DNA of 64,000 bases from Diadema setosum (Eukaryota > Echinodermata > Echinoidea > Diadematoida > Diadematidae): the NCBI RefSeq assembly GCF_964275005.1, contig NC_092685.1:12320913-12384912 (forward strand), given 5' to 3'. Numbering within the stretch: position 1 is the first letter of the stretch; the number at the start of each line of letters is the position of its first letter. Positions 34,920-48,229 of this stretch are shown one piece after another. The position numbers and the translations under genes are program-made. The notes beneath the pieces were generated by a model, which saw only the letters and a program-made list of their open reading frames with translations, was not told the origin of the DNA and ran no database searches.

Positions 34920-35830
34920 ACTGGTAAATTGTTTGGTTTCAGGAGGCAAATGAAGACCCACTAATTAACTAAAAGTTTAAAACACAGCCACGAGAAATTT
35001 GTCCACTGCACGTTTAAGCATGCACTTAGGCTGTTGCTAGTATTGCACGGCTTTATAACAGTAAGTCAAATTTTCAATCACTCCTCACTGCACTGTCTCC
35101 TTGGCTTTGTTTGTATTTTGGCTCTACCTCTTCATTCACTGCTCAACGTGCCATAACGCCACGGATTTGTTTGCACTTTCTTGAGTTGTAGATCTACATC
35201 CGTACATAGTGCATACTTGGTACACCAAGTTGTATTTATATCAATTGCTTTAAAAAAAAAAGTTTACACAGTTCTTTTAAATCCTCGCGATCGAAAGAGG
35301 CAGAAATGCCTTTATGTAGATGATGAGATCATGTTAGAGAAGTTGCTTTTTCCCCCGAGCTAGTACTATTGCAAGCGAGATATCGATTGAGCCGTGACAG
35401 ATCGCACAACACCACAGGTGAAAGATAGCTACCAATAATAGCTAACACTTCTTCTTACAGCTGGGACTACACAATCTCGTCGCTAACATCTAACATCTGT
35501 TGGATCCACAAACGTTAAAAGCAGTTGTCTCATCAGCAACAAAAGTCCGTCCAACATTCCGATCCACATGCAGTTACGAAATACTTTCACATTTGACTCC
35601 ATCCTAGAAGAACACAGAAAAGTTAGTTCTTTTAGCGTGTATCAGCTCAGTCAGCTGGATATCGGGCCAAAGAATTCGTTGGTTGATAGGGACGCTTTCA
35701 TGTGGTCAAAGGGGAAGTCCCTGCATTCAAAGCAGGGAGGTGACCTCTCACCTCCCTGATTCAAGGCAGCTAGTAGGCCTACAACAGCGACACACTGACA
35801 GTATGTTTGTACAAGTGTAATGGAGAGTCG

Positions 35831-35900
35831 TTGTTTTTTGTTTGTTTGTTTGTTTGTTTTTGTTTTTGTTTTTGTTTTTGTTTTTGTTTTTGTTTTTGTT
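35831..35900 (+). repeat. (TTTG)n then (TTTTTG)n microsatellite
   Basis: TTTG units change to about nine TTTTTG units. The Lys-Thr and Phe-Cys-rich open frames across it are repeat artefacts. Confidence 0.85.
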
Positions 35901-36085
35901 GTGTTTGTTGCTGCTGCCGCTGCTGTCGGGTGTTGCCGCAGGTCCATTTTTTGACTCTTTACAAGTTCAAGTTCAAGTTGATTTATTTCTTTTCTTAAAA
36001 GAAAAAAAAAATCGGAAAATATACAGAAAAACCTTGCTTTTCGAAGTCACCTCCCAGAGATCGTTCCAATCGAGGTAATAGGGAA

Positions 36086-36139
36086 GGGGGGGGGGAGGGG
36101 GAGGGGGAGGGGGAGGGGGAGGGGGAGGGGGAGGGGGGG
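36086..36139 (+). repeat. (GGGGGA)n microsatellite, strong quadruplex candidate
   Basis: A G-run followed by about eight units of five G and one A. Runs of five guanines with one-base loops favour G-quadruplex formation on the plus strand. Confidence 0.85.
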
Positions 36140-37004
36140 TGGAGAGAATTGATCAAGACCCAACGCTAGATCTGTTTTAAGACAGAAAATCATATTGACT
36201 CCCAGACAAAACTGATTTGTTACAAAAAAGAGAAGAAGGAAAAAAGTGGTCTTGTAACTGTTTCAGCAAGCCATTCCGATTGAGTTCCAACTAATCTTGT
36301 CCTGTTTATAGTCTAGTCGATTTGCAGCGTGCCAGTCTCATAATCTTGTCCTGTTCAAGGGAGGAAAGAGTAAGAAAACACAGATTATATGTAAAAGACA
36401 AATTCATAGCGGCCTACTCAAAGATATCACCACAATACAGCAAAAAGTACATTCACTTGTGAGGAGCATTAATTGTCATCATGCAAAGTCTACGGAGCTT
36501 CACCTCATGAGAAAAAATATGAGCATCTGATAAACCTAAAGATAATCTCGAAAGAGGATTACTGTATCACCGTGTGTGTTGATGAAGTCACATACACAGC
36601 AAAATGATTCTCCCAACTCTCATTTCGTAAAACGATCTATTAAACTAAACAGTTTTAAATACCACCGAATGATGGATCTTCAATATCTGTACAAGATACG
36701 GAAATTTCGACAGCAATGTTACCAGAGTGCATGGTTTTATAAGCCATCCAGCATTGATGATTATTTGTGATTGTAAGTTGCATTGAACAAGTTGAAGCGT
36801 TAACAGAGTTATACGTGCTTTCTTCCACATTTTTTTTTTTATAATTTTTTGTACGAAATGAGCGAATTGACCCGATGCCTGCGAATAAAGTATGAGGTAA
36901 AGGCTGCTGGATTCGACCTCATTATAATTTAGTTCCCACATGCATTGGTTATTATACTAAAACCTTAAATAGCAAGCTGCTTCTCCAATTCACATTTCTT
37001 GCAG

Positions 37005-37060
37005 TCATTTGGTGGCTCCTTCTTTCAAAAGTTTATCGAAATAAATTCCTTGGCCTGCAT
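37005..37060 (-). CDS. Nuclear receptor last coding exon
   Basis: Acceptor ...gtcaagtacag. Completes Asp, then [17 protein letters not shown] and TGA at 37005-37007. FDKLL fits the start of helix 10/11; no GT before the stop allows a further exon, so the protein ends without an AF-2 helix under this model. Confidence 0.62.
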
Positions 37061-40000
37061 CTGTACTTGACCTGTAGCCATGGTAACAACAGCATTCAAC
37101 CATTCTGTTCATCTAATTTTCCTGTTAAAAAAACAACAAACAAACAGACTTTAATAAGGAATGGATTGCACTTTTTGATGGATTGGGTTAGAGGGTTATG
37201 ACGTTACGGAATACATACCCTTGAGATAGTTAAAGAGGGCGGCATATAAACTGTGCTGTCTGCTGCTCAACTGGTTCAACTGTGAGCTCCCTGCATGTGA
37301 TAGATACAGTGATAAAGATGTGAACCAACATGCGTTTATCTATAGGTCATTTGGAGAAGAGAGAAACCATAGCGATGATGTTACCTCGAGTCTCTCCAAG
37401 CGAAGGACGTATTCCCTCTTTCAGGCATGTGTGTGTGTATGCATGAAGCAAAAATAGCAAATTATCTAAGAAGGCAAGGGCACATAGATATGCACACACT
37501 ATCATTGACACAACATATTTTGAAGTTTTATTCCATTTCTAAGTATATAGACATGGAGCTATAAGTAGTTCCATGATAATTTATAGAACATGCAAATCAA
37601 TTTTCCACTTGGACGATTTCTCTTAAATTATTTCAAAGAAAAAAAAATCATCAGTACAATGTACCAGGCAGAAAAGAGCAAACTACACAATGGATAAAAC
37701 AACAACAACAACAACAGTAGTAGTAACAACAACAACAACAAAGCATATTGCTGACAACATGAATACATGATCCCACATTTATAGAGACACGCTGTTCCCC
37801 TACCTTAGCATTGTTCAAAAGTAGATTATGATATGTGTGTTTTTTATATCAAGAAATATTTTCACTCAATGACTAATACCCACACAGTCTTATTAGTTAT
37901 TTAATTTGTGGAATACTGTAGATGTTTCTGTTCATCGTGTTTCCCAAAAAATTTCATTCTTTTTAGAAGCTGTGTAGTATTTACATGTCTTTGAAATTGT
38001 TGTACATGTATTCAGCGTAATATGTTTGATTTTTTTTTTCTTTTTTGCTAGTAACTGTAATTCTGCAATATTTTATGAGTTTTATTTTGAAGAGCCCCGC
38101 TGAAAACCAGCCAATGCTGACTTGGGCCACCCTTTTTTAAACATGTGAAATAGATAAACAAATAACTAGATATATCGCTACGGCTACTGATATGCCTCCG
38201 CCATAATGCATGGTTCTCCTAATAGGTCTATAGTACAATGTCTTAACAATGTGTGATGACAGTTTCACACAATTGGCAAAATATTAAAATGACAGGTTTG
38301 ACACAAATGTGCTGAATGTTCACTTTCCTAGAACTAGGTTCAATTGGATGAATGATTAAAATGTCAGAGTGCAGGTATTTGGGGGAACTGATGATTTTTA
38401 CTTGACTTTTGACCATTTTATAAGTTTATGCATAGAGTAATTTTCAAGGTATTGAGAAAAAGTATAATTTCAGTATCAAATGGGAAAATAGCATTATCTA
38501 AACCTGCATGGCCTTTGACCTTTGACCTCACAGTTCCAAAGAGAATCACTGCTAGGTTGAACATGCATAAATATGTAAGTTTCATGATGATACCTTGAGT
38601 TACTTTCGAGATACGGAGGAAAAAGTGCAATTGAGCACTTTCACTTGACCGTTTACCTTTTGACCTTTGACCTTTTGGCAAGAAACTTCCCCAAAAATAC
38701 ATATTGGGTAATACATGCCATACATCAAGTTTAAAGAAAAAAAAACCCTTCAGGCATATTGCATTTTAAGGAAAGTAGTGATATTTTAAGGAGTTGACCT
38801 TGACCTTTGACCCTCTGACCTTTGACCCATGACCCCAAACTTCCCTAGATAATCACTGCCCATCGGTACAACCATATATACTAAGTTCCATGAAGATACC
38901 TTGAACCATTTGCGAGATATGGAGAAAAACATGAAATTTCATTTTTTTTCCACAAAATAACCTGTGACCTTTGACCCTGTGACCCTAAAATCCACACAAA
39001 GTATTATCCGCCAAGGACATACCCTCATACCAAGTTTGATGTAAAACCACCACACGGTTCTTGAGTTATCGACAAAAACAAAACGGGACGGACGGACGGA
39101 CGGACGGACGGACGACCCGAAAACATAATGCCTCCGGCCACTTCGTTGCGGAGGCATAAAAATAAATCCCCAAATCAACTCGAGCAGCAGTGTCATACTA
39201 TTTACTAGACTTGTGTGCGTTCTTGTGAAATCCAATTTTTTAATCATTTGCTGTTAGGCATATCTATTTGGGATTTTTTTTTTTTTTTTTTTTTTTTTCG
39301 TTTGAAGCATAAATGTTGCGATACTGACGACGTACCTGATGGAACTAGAGACAGCGCACAAATAATTGCTGCTCGTTCGGCCGTCTTGTCCGCGTCGTGC
39401 TGGGCGTACGTGTGGTGCAGCAGGCAGAGACGGGAGATGACGATTAGCGCCCTCTCACTGCAGCTTGAACCAGGGAGAGAACCTTGTTGGGGGTAAAAGG
39501 ATTGTGGGGGGGGGGGGGGCAGGGGTTGGAGGAGGGGCGAGGGCGTGGTGGGGGAAGGGAGATCACAGTGGAATCAACGTCAATAATAATCGACTTGTCT
39601 TCGGCACGCGCAAAGATACATGACTCAACCTTAATACTTCAGTTTGAAGAGCGGCTTTGCAAACGCAGTCAACAACGATAGTCTAAGCAACCTCTTGGAC
39701 GAAACCCACACTTGCTTATATTCAGATTTAATGCGAAAGTTTCGTGTTGCTTTCTTATATAGAAAGTCACAAAAATAAGTGGTATATTCATTTTTCCTGT
39801 AGGTTATGTTATTACTGCAACTAAAATACGACTAGAACGAGCAAGAATAGAAGCACATAATTATCAAAGCAGTCCTCGAACATAAATGGACATATCTTCT
39901 ATGGATAATTGGTTTTCTTTCTGTTTATACAATGAAAATAATGGGAACTATTCTAGTGAAGGCATCCTAATACTAATTTCCTAAGCACTAAGCATCATTT

Positions 40001-40366
40001 CATGACCTTTTAGGCCACTGTTTTCTGGGGGAACAAAAGATTTCATGATATTTTTATTTTGAATGTAACATGATTGATCAGACAATAAATAAAGTAACAT
40101 ATTGCAGTAACGATTATGCAGACGAAATAAAAATATTTCAGAAACAAGGTGTTGGCAGTGGAGGGATAGTCATTGCACCGCCGAGCATTGATGAAGAGAG
40201 GTCAATAACCCTAAGATTATACACATTATTATGAACACCTTTTGTCTTAAGTCCATGTTTTTACTCCGAGAGCTTGTCACGTGTAATACACACTGAACAG
40301 ATCTATACTAATCAAGAGGCTGGATTGACGGGAGAGTGAAAGCACCAGTCATCTGTAATCTGCTTT

Positions 40367-40402
<36 letters not shown>

Positions 40403-41176
40403 TGACATTGTTGACGTACCACTCCATTTCTCATACTGTCTCCCTGCTGAAGTTGTTATGCATTCAACTTTGCATTCGTGATTTTCTAAATGCCTGTATG
40501 AATAGAATGATCTTTCCTTTTTAACTCATGAATTTCAGATTGCCAGCCATTTTTGTTTATCCTGTCTGTCTGTAAATTGTTGACATCAAAGTACAATGAC
40601 AATTCATTTCTAAATCAAACGGACAGAATACTTCATTTTCATCAATATCAAACAATTAAAAAGAAAGTTTCATAAAATAATGTTTTCAAGTTTCCAAGAA
40701 ATACTGATAAGCACTTTAACTGAGTGAAAGTGTTCTCATCTTGCATGTCTATTCATAAATCTTGCTCCCTTTTGTTAGATGAAATCTAAATGAAATCGTT
40801 TATCATCGGCATAAAAATGTTGTCTTATATACCTATAATTCATGCATATGACATCTTAACAAAGATGACTTCCAGGAAGGATACAATTGTATAGATTTAT
40901 TGTTGTTGTTGGGTTTTTTTTTTTTTTTGGGGGGGGGGGAGGGGAACAAACAAAATAAAACGGGAAAGTCGCTAACTCTCAAAGTCGGCTGAGTGAAAAC
41001 TCCTTTGAAATACTTACCATATATTTTGTAGGCATAGGCGGTGATTATTTGTCTGACGTCTGTTCTCCTCACATGAACGAACTCATCCATCTGTCTTTCA
41101 TACACCTTGTCCCCCGCCTACCACAAACAGAAGAAAATAATATGTAAAAAATCTTCATAAAAAAAGATTATCAAGA

Positions 41177-41213
<37 letters not shown>

Positions 41214-42007
41214 GTCGTTGTGTGTTGTCGTTGCGGCTTGCTGTGCCAAGCGTGCGGATCGTTTCTTATGAGTCTTTCAAATCAAAATGGTAACACTTTT
41301 GAGCTTTGTGAAAAATTTAAACACAGACACATTTATGAGAAATACCTTCGTTTGAACGTACATCTAAGTGGATGTTTGATGCGGTGTATTTCTAAAGGCC
41401 CGATTAGAATATATTAGTGATTTCACTCGGTTTGCCACTTTGACATTTTTACACCTTGTGCATATGAATTTGAAAATATTTGTATTTTAATCGTCGATAT
41501 TGATATTGTTAAACTCTAAAATGAATACTTTATTACCGATCACACTTTGAAATTAATGTTATAGAAACCTTAAGCATGCAAACTAACTGGAGATATTGCT
41601 GTCAAGGACATTTACTCAGAATAAATTGTATTATTGTGAATCTATGAATTGGCTCGCACATCAGTCATATTTATTTCGCGTGAAACGAAGAAACAAACCC
41701 CTTTCATCGTTACAAAGCCGGCTGATCATTGAAGTATACACATTGTTCTGTCATAATGTATTTCTTTTTTAACACGATTAAGATAGCAACAGTAATATTG
41801 ATTGCTCAGAAAGCAATAAACACAAATGCATACAAACAAAGGAGCATAAAGATAAATGTAAAGGTCTACAGGCACACATGGATACACAAATATAATTATG
41901 AACATACAGCGAGGCATACAAAACACAATACATAAACACACATACACGCACATACAAACGCGTATGCACACACCTAACACATACACGCATTTATACACAT
42001 ACATACA

Positions 42008-42038
<31 letters not shown>

Positions 42039-45000
42039 TTATACACACGTTTACATACAGACAAATAATCATATGCGTAAATACTTACTAATGCCTGATC
42101 ACAAAAATGTTGCTGCCACAGGGTTCTAATCCTGCCGGTGACTTCTAAGAATGCTCCTTTCACTCTGGAGACGAGTGTCAGGGGAAGTCTCACCACCGTG
42201 TCCGTGTCCCGCTGCGTTTCTCCTCCGGAGCCACCTTCATTTGTCTCCCCGTGTTCCTCCTCTTCTTCCCCTGATATTTCATCCTGCGCCTCATCCTCTG
42301 AGTCTGGTCCCGACGACCAGCTTTTCCTTCTCTTTGGATAGCGGTTGTTGTTGAGGGATTCCGAGTCGACCGACTTTCTTTTTCGGGCGTCCGCCTTGGC
42401 GTTCGGTTTAGCTTCTACGATCGTCTGCTGAGCAAGTGAGATGTTTCGCACCGTCACGTCCGCCGCGGCGTGGCGCTCGGTTTCACTCTGTGGTTGCAGA
42501 TGCAACTCAGTTTCTTCAGGGTCTCTGTTGGCGCCGTTCTGGCTATTCCAGTTCCCGGCGGCTGTGAGGTTTTCCTCACTACACGAGGATTTTCTGGGAA
42601 CGAGTTCTGTGTAACTTTTAGAATGATCTATATCTATTTGACTAGGGTCTATGGCTTGCAAAGAAATGCGGTCGGTGCTGTCTGACGTAGAGACGTGGCT
42701 ACCATTCTTTGTTTCGTCACCCGTTTTATCCCTGTACATGTTGGCATAAGCTAGTGCTGCCACCGCTCCAGCTTGGACCTCGGGTATCGTGAGGCTCACG
42801 GGAGTTTTTAGTGTTGGAGCCGATGTCCGCAAGGCGTTATCCCACTGATCGTCCGAGGATATCTCGCTCGTCGTCGACGGACTCGGCTCCGACATCTGCC
42901 ATCCGTCGCTGGCCATACTCGCGGGGACAACGGTGTGCGGAGAGCACATCATTGGGTAGTTTGGTTGGATGCAGCAGTTGGCATTGTACTGGGACTCAAT
43001 CTTCCAAGGCACATTCTGAGGAATGCTGCCAACTTCCAGAGATGCATACCCGCTCACCTCCTCGTGTACGCCCGCTTGGGAGATATAGGTGTATTGTGGT
43101 GGAAATTGTTCGCTGCACTGGTCACAGTTACCAATCTTCTCGGGTTTCATATGATAAGTCCCGTCGTAGACACCAAACTTGGCCATGGTGTCGAATTCGA
43201 GATCCCTTGGGTGGGACTTGAAGTCCGCCTGTGCCACGTGCCCATTGTAAGTGGGCGACCAGGACAGACTGCGGGGACTGCCCGCAACAATGGAACTCGA
43301 ACCGATGTCCCTCCGTGTAGAGAAGCACATGTGTTGTAGAGGCTCGTTCTCGGCCTTGGGACGCCTCCCAAGCTTAATGCCTGAACGACAAAAGAGAAGT
43401 GAATGTCACAATTACAACTGAATATCACCATACGTAGGCCTACAGTGAATCCAACATCCTACTCCTTAATCCATAATCATTTCCACCAGCTGCATGTTTC
43501 CTTTTCTCCTTTAATCCTTTTAAAACCTTCTTAAAAAAAAAAAAAAAACAGTCCCTCCCCTCCACTCTCACACTCGTAATTCTCTCTCATGCAGTACAGT
43601 TTGAGGGGTATTTCCTTTCTTTTTTTTTCTGCTAAGAGAGAGAGAGTGTGTGTGTGTGTGAGTAAGAGAGAGAGAATATGGTTACGAATGTTTCATCTGA
43701 ATCACTAGATTAAAACTTTTTTTTTTATCATGACATGATTTGGTATGAAAGTTGCATTCTCATGAAAACTTATCAAAAATGTATTCTTACTACTATACCC
43801 AACACAATTAACTTCCTGCAGATACACGTCAGTACCTTGATTATTGTAGTACACTCCTACTCAACAACAGCTCACTGCTCAAGTTAACTAGCTCATCAAT
43901 CTCCATACTTTCAAATAAGATGTCAGACAGGGACGGTTTCACTTCATTTTCTACTTATTTTCTGAAATCTCCATTCTTTGTTCACAGCTCGGCTATTTTG
44001 AGATTGTTCCGTCTGCACTGTCTAATTTAATCTGTTCAGTTCAATTTATTTTCATATTACTGTATTTCTCAAAGGAATTACACTGCTTTGACATAAAAAA
44101 AAAAGAATACAGATGCATAAAACCATGTGTTTGAAAGTACGGGAAACAAATGATGATGGTCAGATTATGGTTCGAAGGTGGTTCGAAGGTGTCTCGAAGA
44201 AGACAGTAACAGAAACATGATGCAGGCCTACATAAAAACTCTTTCTTGACCTAATATCATTTGTCGTCCAGAATGTATAGATATGCTTCACTTCAGTGGG
44301 ATATGATAATGATAAATGTACAAGTGATAAACAGTATAAACACTTGTAATCTAATGATACCTGAAGTCAGACTGGATATTCGTTTGTGTGACCTTGTCTC
44401 TTTCGTTTTGCTATTTTACGAAGTAATTTACCTTTTTTTTTTCATCACATACCACCTAAGTAACATTGACAAAGTCTAGTGTCTGATGACATTCACCCTG
44501 GATCGACGTAGAATACTCGCCTCTGGTATTAGATAAACGCCCATAGTATGTTTTCAGCCTATTTTTTTTTTCCAGAATCTATGCGAAGAAGTTGTCATTA
44601 TGTTCGAAGGTCACGAAGAACTTACTGTGCATGTTATCTGAGAACGTAAAGGGTAAAACAAGCCCGAGGATGGGGGGAACACCATTGTCGCGGTATACGT
44701 CAAAAATCACAATAGGAGATGTTGTTTTTGAATATTCGCAATATGAGAAAAGCAGTGTCCGTGTCGGCAGAATGTTTGATTCTGTCATTACGCCGATGCC
44801 ATTGTGCAAACAGAGATTTACATAGGCCAGAAATCAGTTTTAGGTCTATATTATTGATCTAGACCCACAAAACTAACGACCTCATCGCTGTTCATTCCCC
44901 GAAAATCAATACGAAATTACCCACTAAATCACGGCAGAGCAAATTGATGAAGAAAAAGGAGAAAAAAAATCCAACAGGTTGAATTAAACAGTTGAGGAGC

Positions 45001-48000
45001 GAATAGCAAGGCTCTTCCTGTATTGGGATCTGCGGAAACTTTGAAATGATTGTTCTACGGGGGTTAATTCTGGCGACGTTTCATCAACAAGCATTTAGTT
45101 GGAAGTAACATGATGGTCAGCGGGCATTGTTCAGCGAACTTTGCCCGCTCTTCCCGCCCGTTCTCGCCGGCTGGAGACAATGCGTCGATTCGTCAAAACA
45201 CTCCGCACCGCTTTATTACCACGATATAGCACGGAAAGGCAATCAATATGTCGGTTTCAATGTCAGACGATGTTCAGTACCGTCTCTAGACTAGCGCTTC
45301 GGTATCCAAGAGCAAGCAATTTTATGTGAATGCGATACTGTAATTAGCCATTCAAGCAGAGATTATAGTGCTATTCAACTTTGTAATTACATTCTCATCG
45401 GCAGTGGACTATTCTATCATAGACTATATCTCTTTTCAGGCGGTGCTCTTGTTTACATGTTCCTTTTTTTTTTATTAATCACCTTTTTGAAATTTATGAA
45501 ACAAACGATTGATTTCTTTTTCTCTCTCAATTTGGGACATTAGAGATGTGCCAAGAAAGTAAGTACTTTAAAAGGAAAGCAACTCTTGCCTTCTCAACCG
45601 AAACTCTACACAGATGAAATGCAGCATCACTATTGATGCAATGTAAGCTTTTAACAATTTCCATAAAGCTAGCTTACGAAAACCGTGCTTCTTTTGGGTT
45701 CACACCTAAGAGGAAAGGTTATTTACATAAAACTTATTAGGTGTGTTGTCAAACATTGCAAATCAAATTTGTGTTAATTTTAAATTCTACTTCGTCGTTA
45801 TCTTGATGTTCCAATGTGATGTTATGGAATCTATTCGCCGTTATTAAGGCGGCTTAGCTGTAACTTTATGACAAAAATTATTGTATTTCTGGTAAAATAT
45901 TCTAGTCTTATATCAGAGTGATATAATGTATATGGGAAACATACATGAAAATTCTCACTTCAATTGTACTTGATGTTGAGTAAGTTAAATCGCAAACTTT
46001 CACTGTGTAACCATACAGTGATTAGGCTAAACTTACATATTTTATTTATATATAATGATCCGTATAAAAGGAATAAGAGCGTATTTTGCCATAACTTTGG
46101 AGAAACACTTTTAACACTATACGTGTTATTATGAAACGTCTAGTACAAGAGTGAAGTTTAGCGGCAAACAAATGAAAGTATTCTGCATTGTCACTATTCC
46201 ATCTCTTATTAATACTTGCACGCATGGAATTTAAGAAAATGCAAATTGCAGTGTCGGCTTAGATTCATAAGATTTACTTAAGTTAAGAGAGACTTAATAC
46301 AGATAGATGATTTACGAATATAGAATTCAGAACCTTCGTCTTGTTGAAAGTTACAAAAAAAAAGTCTATCCATGGTCGTTGGTGTCTCAGCATCTAAGAA
46401 ATTCATTCATTCATTCATTCATTCATTTTTACATTTACAACAGATCCATATGGATATTTTACAGAAATTGCATACATAAATAACACCATAGTACACAATA
46501 AAAGATAAGTTTATAGAATATTTTAGCTATATATATAAATATATATTAAATGATACTAAGACCTATGAAGAGCCTCATTTATGACGCGTGATGACGTCAT
46601 TATCGAGGTTCTGTCCCATTAATACGAACGATCGATTGATTACATCCATGATCAATCACACGTGTGGTGTAATGACGGTACTGGCGCGTGTCCTCAAAAC
46701 CCCTTTTTAAGATAAGAACGAAAAAAAAAGCGTTCCCTAAATTACGCCTTTATACCGAGCAAATTTGAATTTCATCACCTCTAATAACCTTGGAATAGTA
46801 CGCGGACATTGGATAAAGTATGAGCTCAGAGCGCGCAACCTTGGGATAGTACGTGCACACAAAGAGAGTACTATGGGTACGCTTGCAAACGCAGTGAAGA
46901 AAACACTACACCAAGACTTGTCCATGAGCCATTATCTTTGTTCAATAACCTAACGCAATAATCTCCTAATAAACTTGCTGGTCTGCCTTCTTTGTTGAAA
47001 TCCGTTATTACTGAACTGCTCTGTATATACCTTCTAGAATAAGTATTCAAGTGACCATTCATCGCTCTCTGTCCCAATTTTACATCCACTGATATCTGTT
47101 TTCCATTAGCGTTCTCCATTCAGACCTTTATTGCCATCTCTCATATCTTTTCTCTTTCTCGTTTCTTGCTCTAATTCTGCATGAGAGTAAAAATAAAACA
47201 GCCGAGACCAAATCATTACATGTCCGACTTACCTTCCTTTGACATTCCTAATGCGATGCATTTCTGGAACCGGCAGAATCTGCAGGAATTTCTCGTTTCC
47301 ATGGTAATTTCACAATTCCTCTCCTTTGCGCATGCGTAATTGGCCCCTTCACGAATACTTCTCCTGTAGAAGCACTGCCTCAGGTATGGAAAAAGAGAAA
47401 ATTCAAGGGTTACAGTAATGTTATTGACATTTTGAAAACATACTTGCAACGTATATTCTTACGCATGTATAATACGTGCACATTAAAATTGCATTTATTC
47501 TGTATCGTTGTAAAAACATTCACAACATTCAGCATCTCCTGAAGATAAAGGTGTTTTCCCCTTGAGCATGTTGCTTGTTTACTGTCATCCTATGTCTTGA
47601 CTTGTGTTTGTTGCTACGTGTGCATTATTCTATACCATTGTGGAACTAATTTCGTAAACATTCCAGAAAGTTTTATTGCTTCCCATCCTGATAAACGCAG
47701 AATGTAAATTGAGGTTGTCAATCTCCCCCCTCCATCTCTCTTTCTTTCTTACACTCTAGCTACTAGTTTGCTCTCCCACCATCCCTCTCTTTAAGTTATC
47801 CATCGCTCTTTCTTTAGGTTTCATCTAATTAGTTGTATTAATGTTCATCACACTTGGTGTTGTAGATATGATTTTCCTGGTAATCAAATTTGCGTCTGTT
47901 TTCTTCGTTGATGGAATACATCGAAATCCTCTTTTATAGTCTTTAATAATTCATCTGTTTTTCACTTACAGTATCTTTCATTCATATCACAATTAAATTC

Positions 48001-48074
48001 CTCTCGCTCGCTCTTTCTTTCTTTCTGAATTGTCCTTATTATTTCTTATTTCACACAATTCATCGATGAAACGA

Positions 48075-48123
<49 letters not shown>

Positions 48124-48164
48124 ATACATGTATATATGTATATACGTATATGATATATATATTG

Positions 48165-48229
<65 letters not shown>

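Larger units (their letters stand above)
34920..37004. other. Stretch between the DHHC gene start and the receptor gene end
   Basis: On the minus strand this is downstream of the receptor stop and upstream of the DHHC gene, so it should contain the receptor 3' UTR and the DHHC promoter. It holds (TTTTTG)n at 35831-35900 and (GGGGGA)n at 36086-36139. I see no other gene and no clear TATA or CCAAT box. Confidence 0.5.

Noticed and set aside
34920..34961. Fourteen-codon N-terminal extension of the DHHC protein from a GTG
   Set aside because: GTG is not a usual animal start codon; the first ATG is at 34919.
41726..42088. Extension of the receptor hinge frame past 42089 into Tyr/Val/Cys-rich sequence
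   Set aside because: A consensus donor GTAAGT at 42088 precedes it, the sequence is a (CATA)n repeat, and the next exon joins in phase.
42138..43339. Several plus-strand frames of 67-136 codons opposite the giant receptor exon
   Set aside because: They are antisense shadows of a long GC-richer coding exon and show no domain.
44579..44825. Opposed 76- and 77-codon frames on both strands
   Set aside because: No recognisable motif, no splice context and no partner exon; probably chance within an intron.
45141..45329. 62-codon Arg-rich frame in a GC-rich patch
   Set aside because: No domain, no splice partners and no neighbouring coding signal; composition alone explains it.
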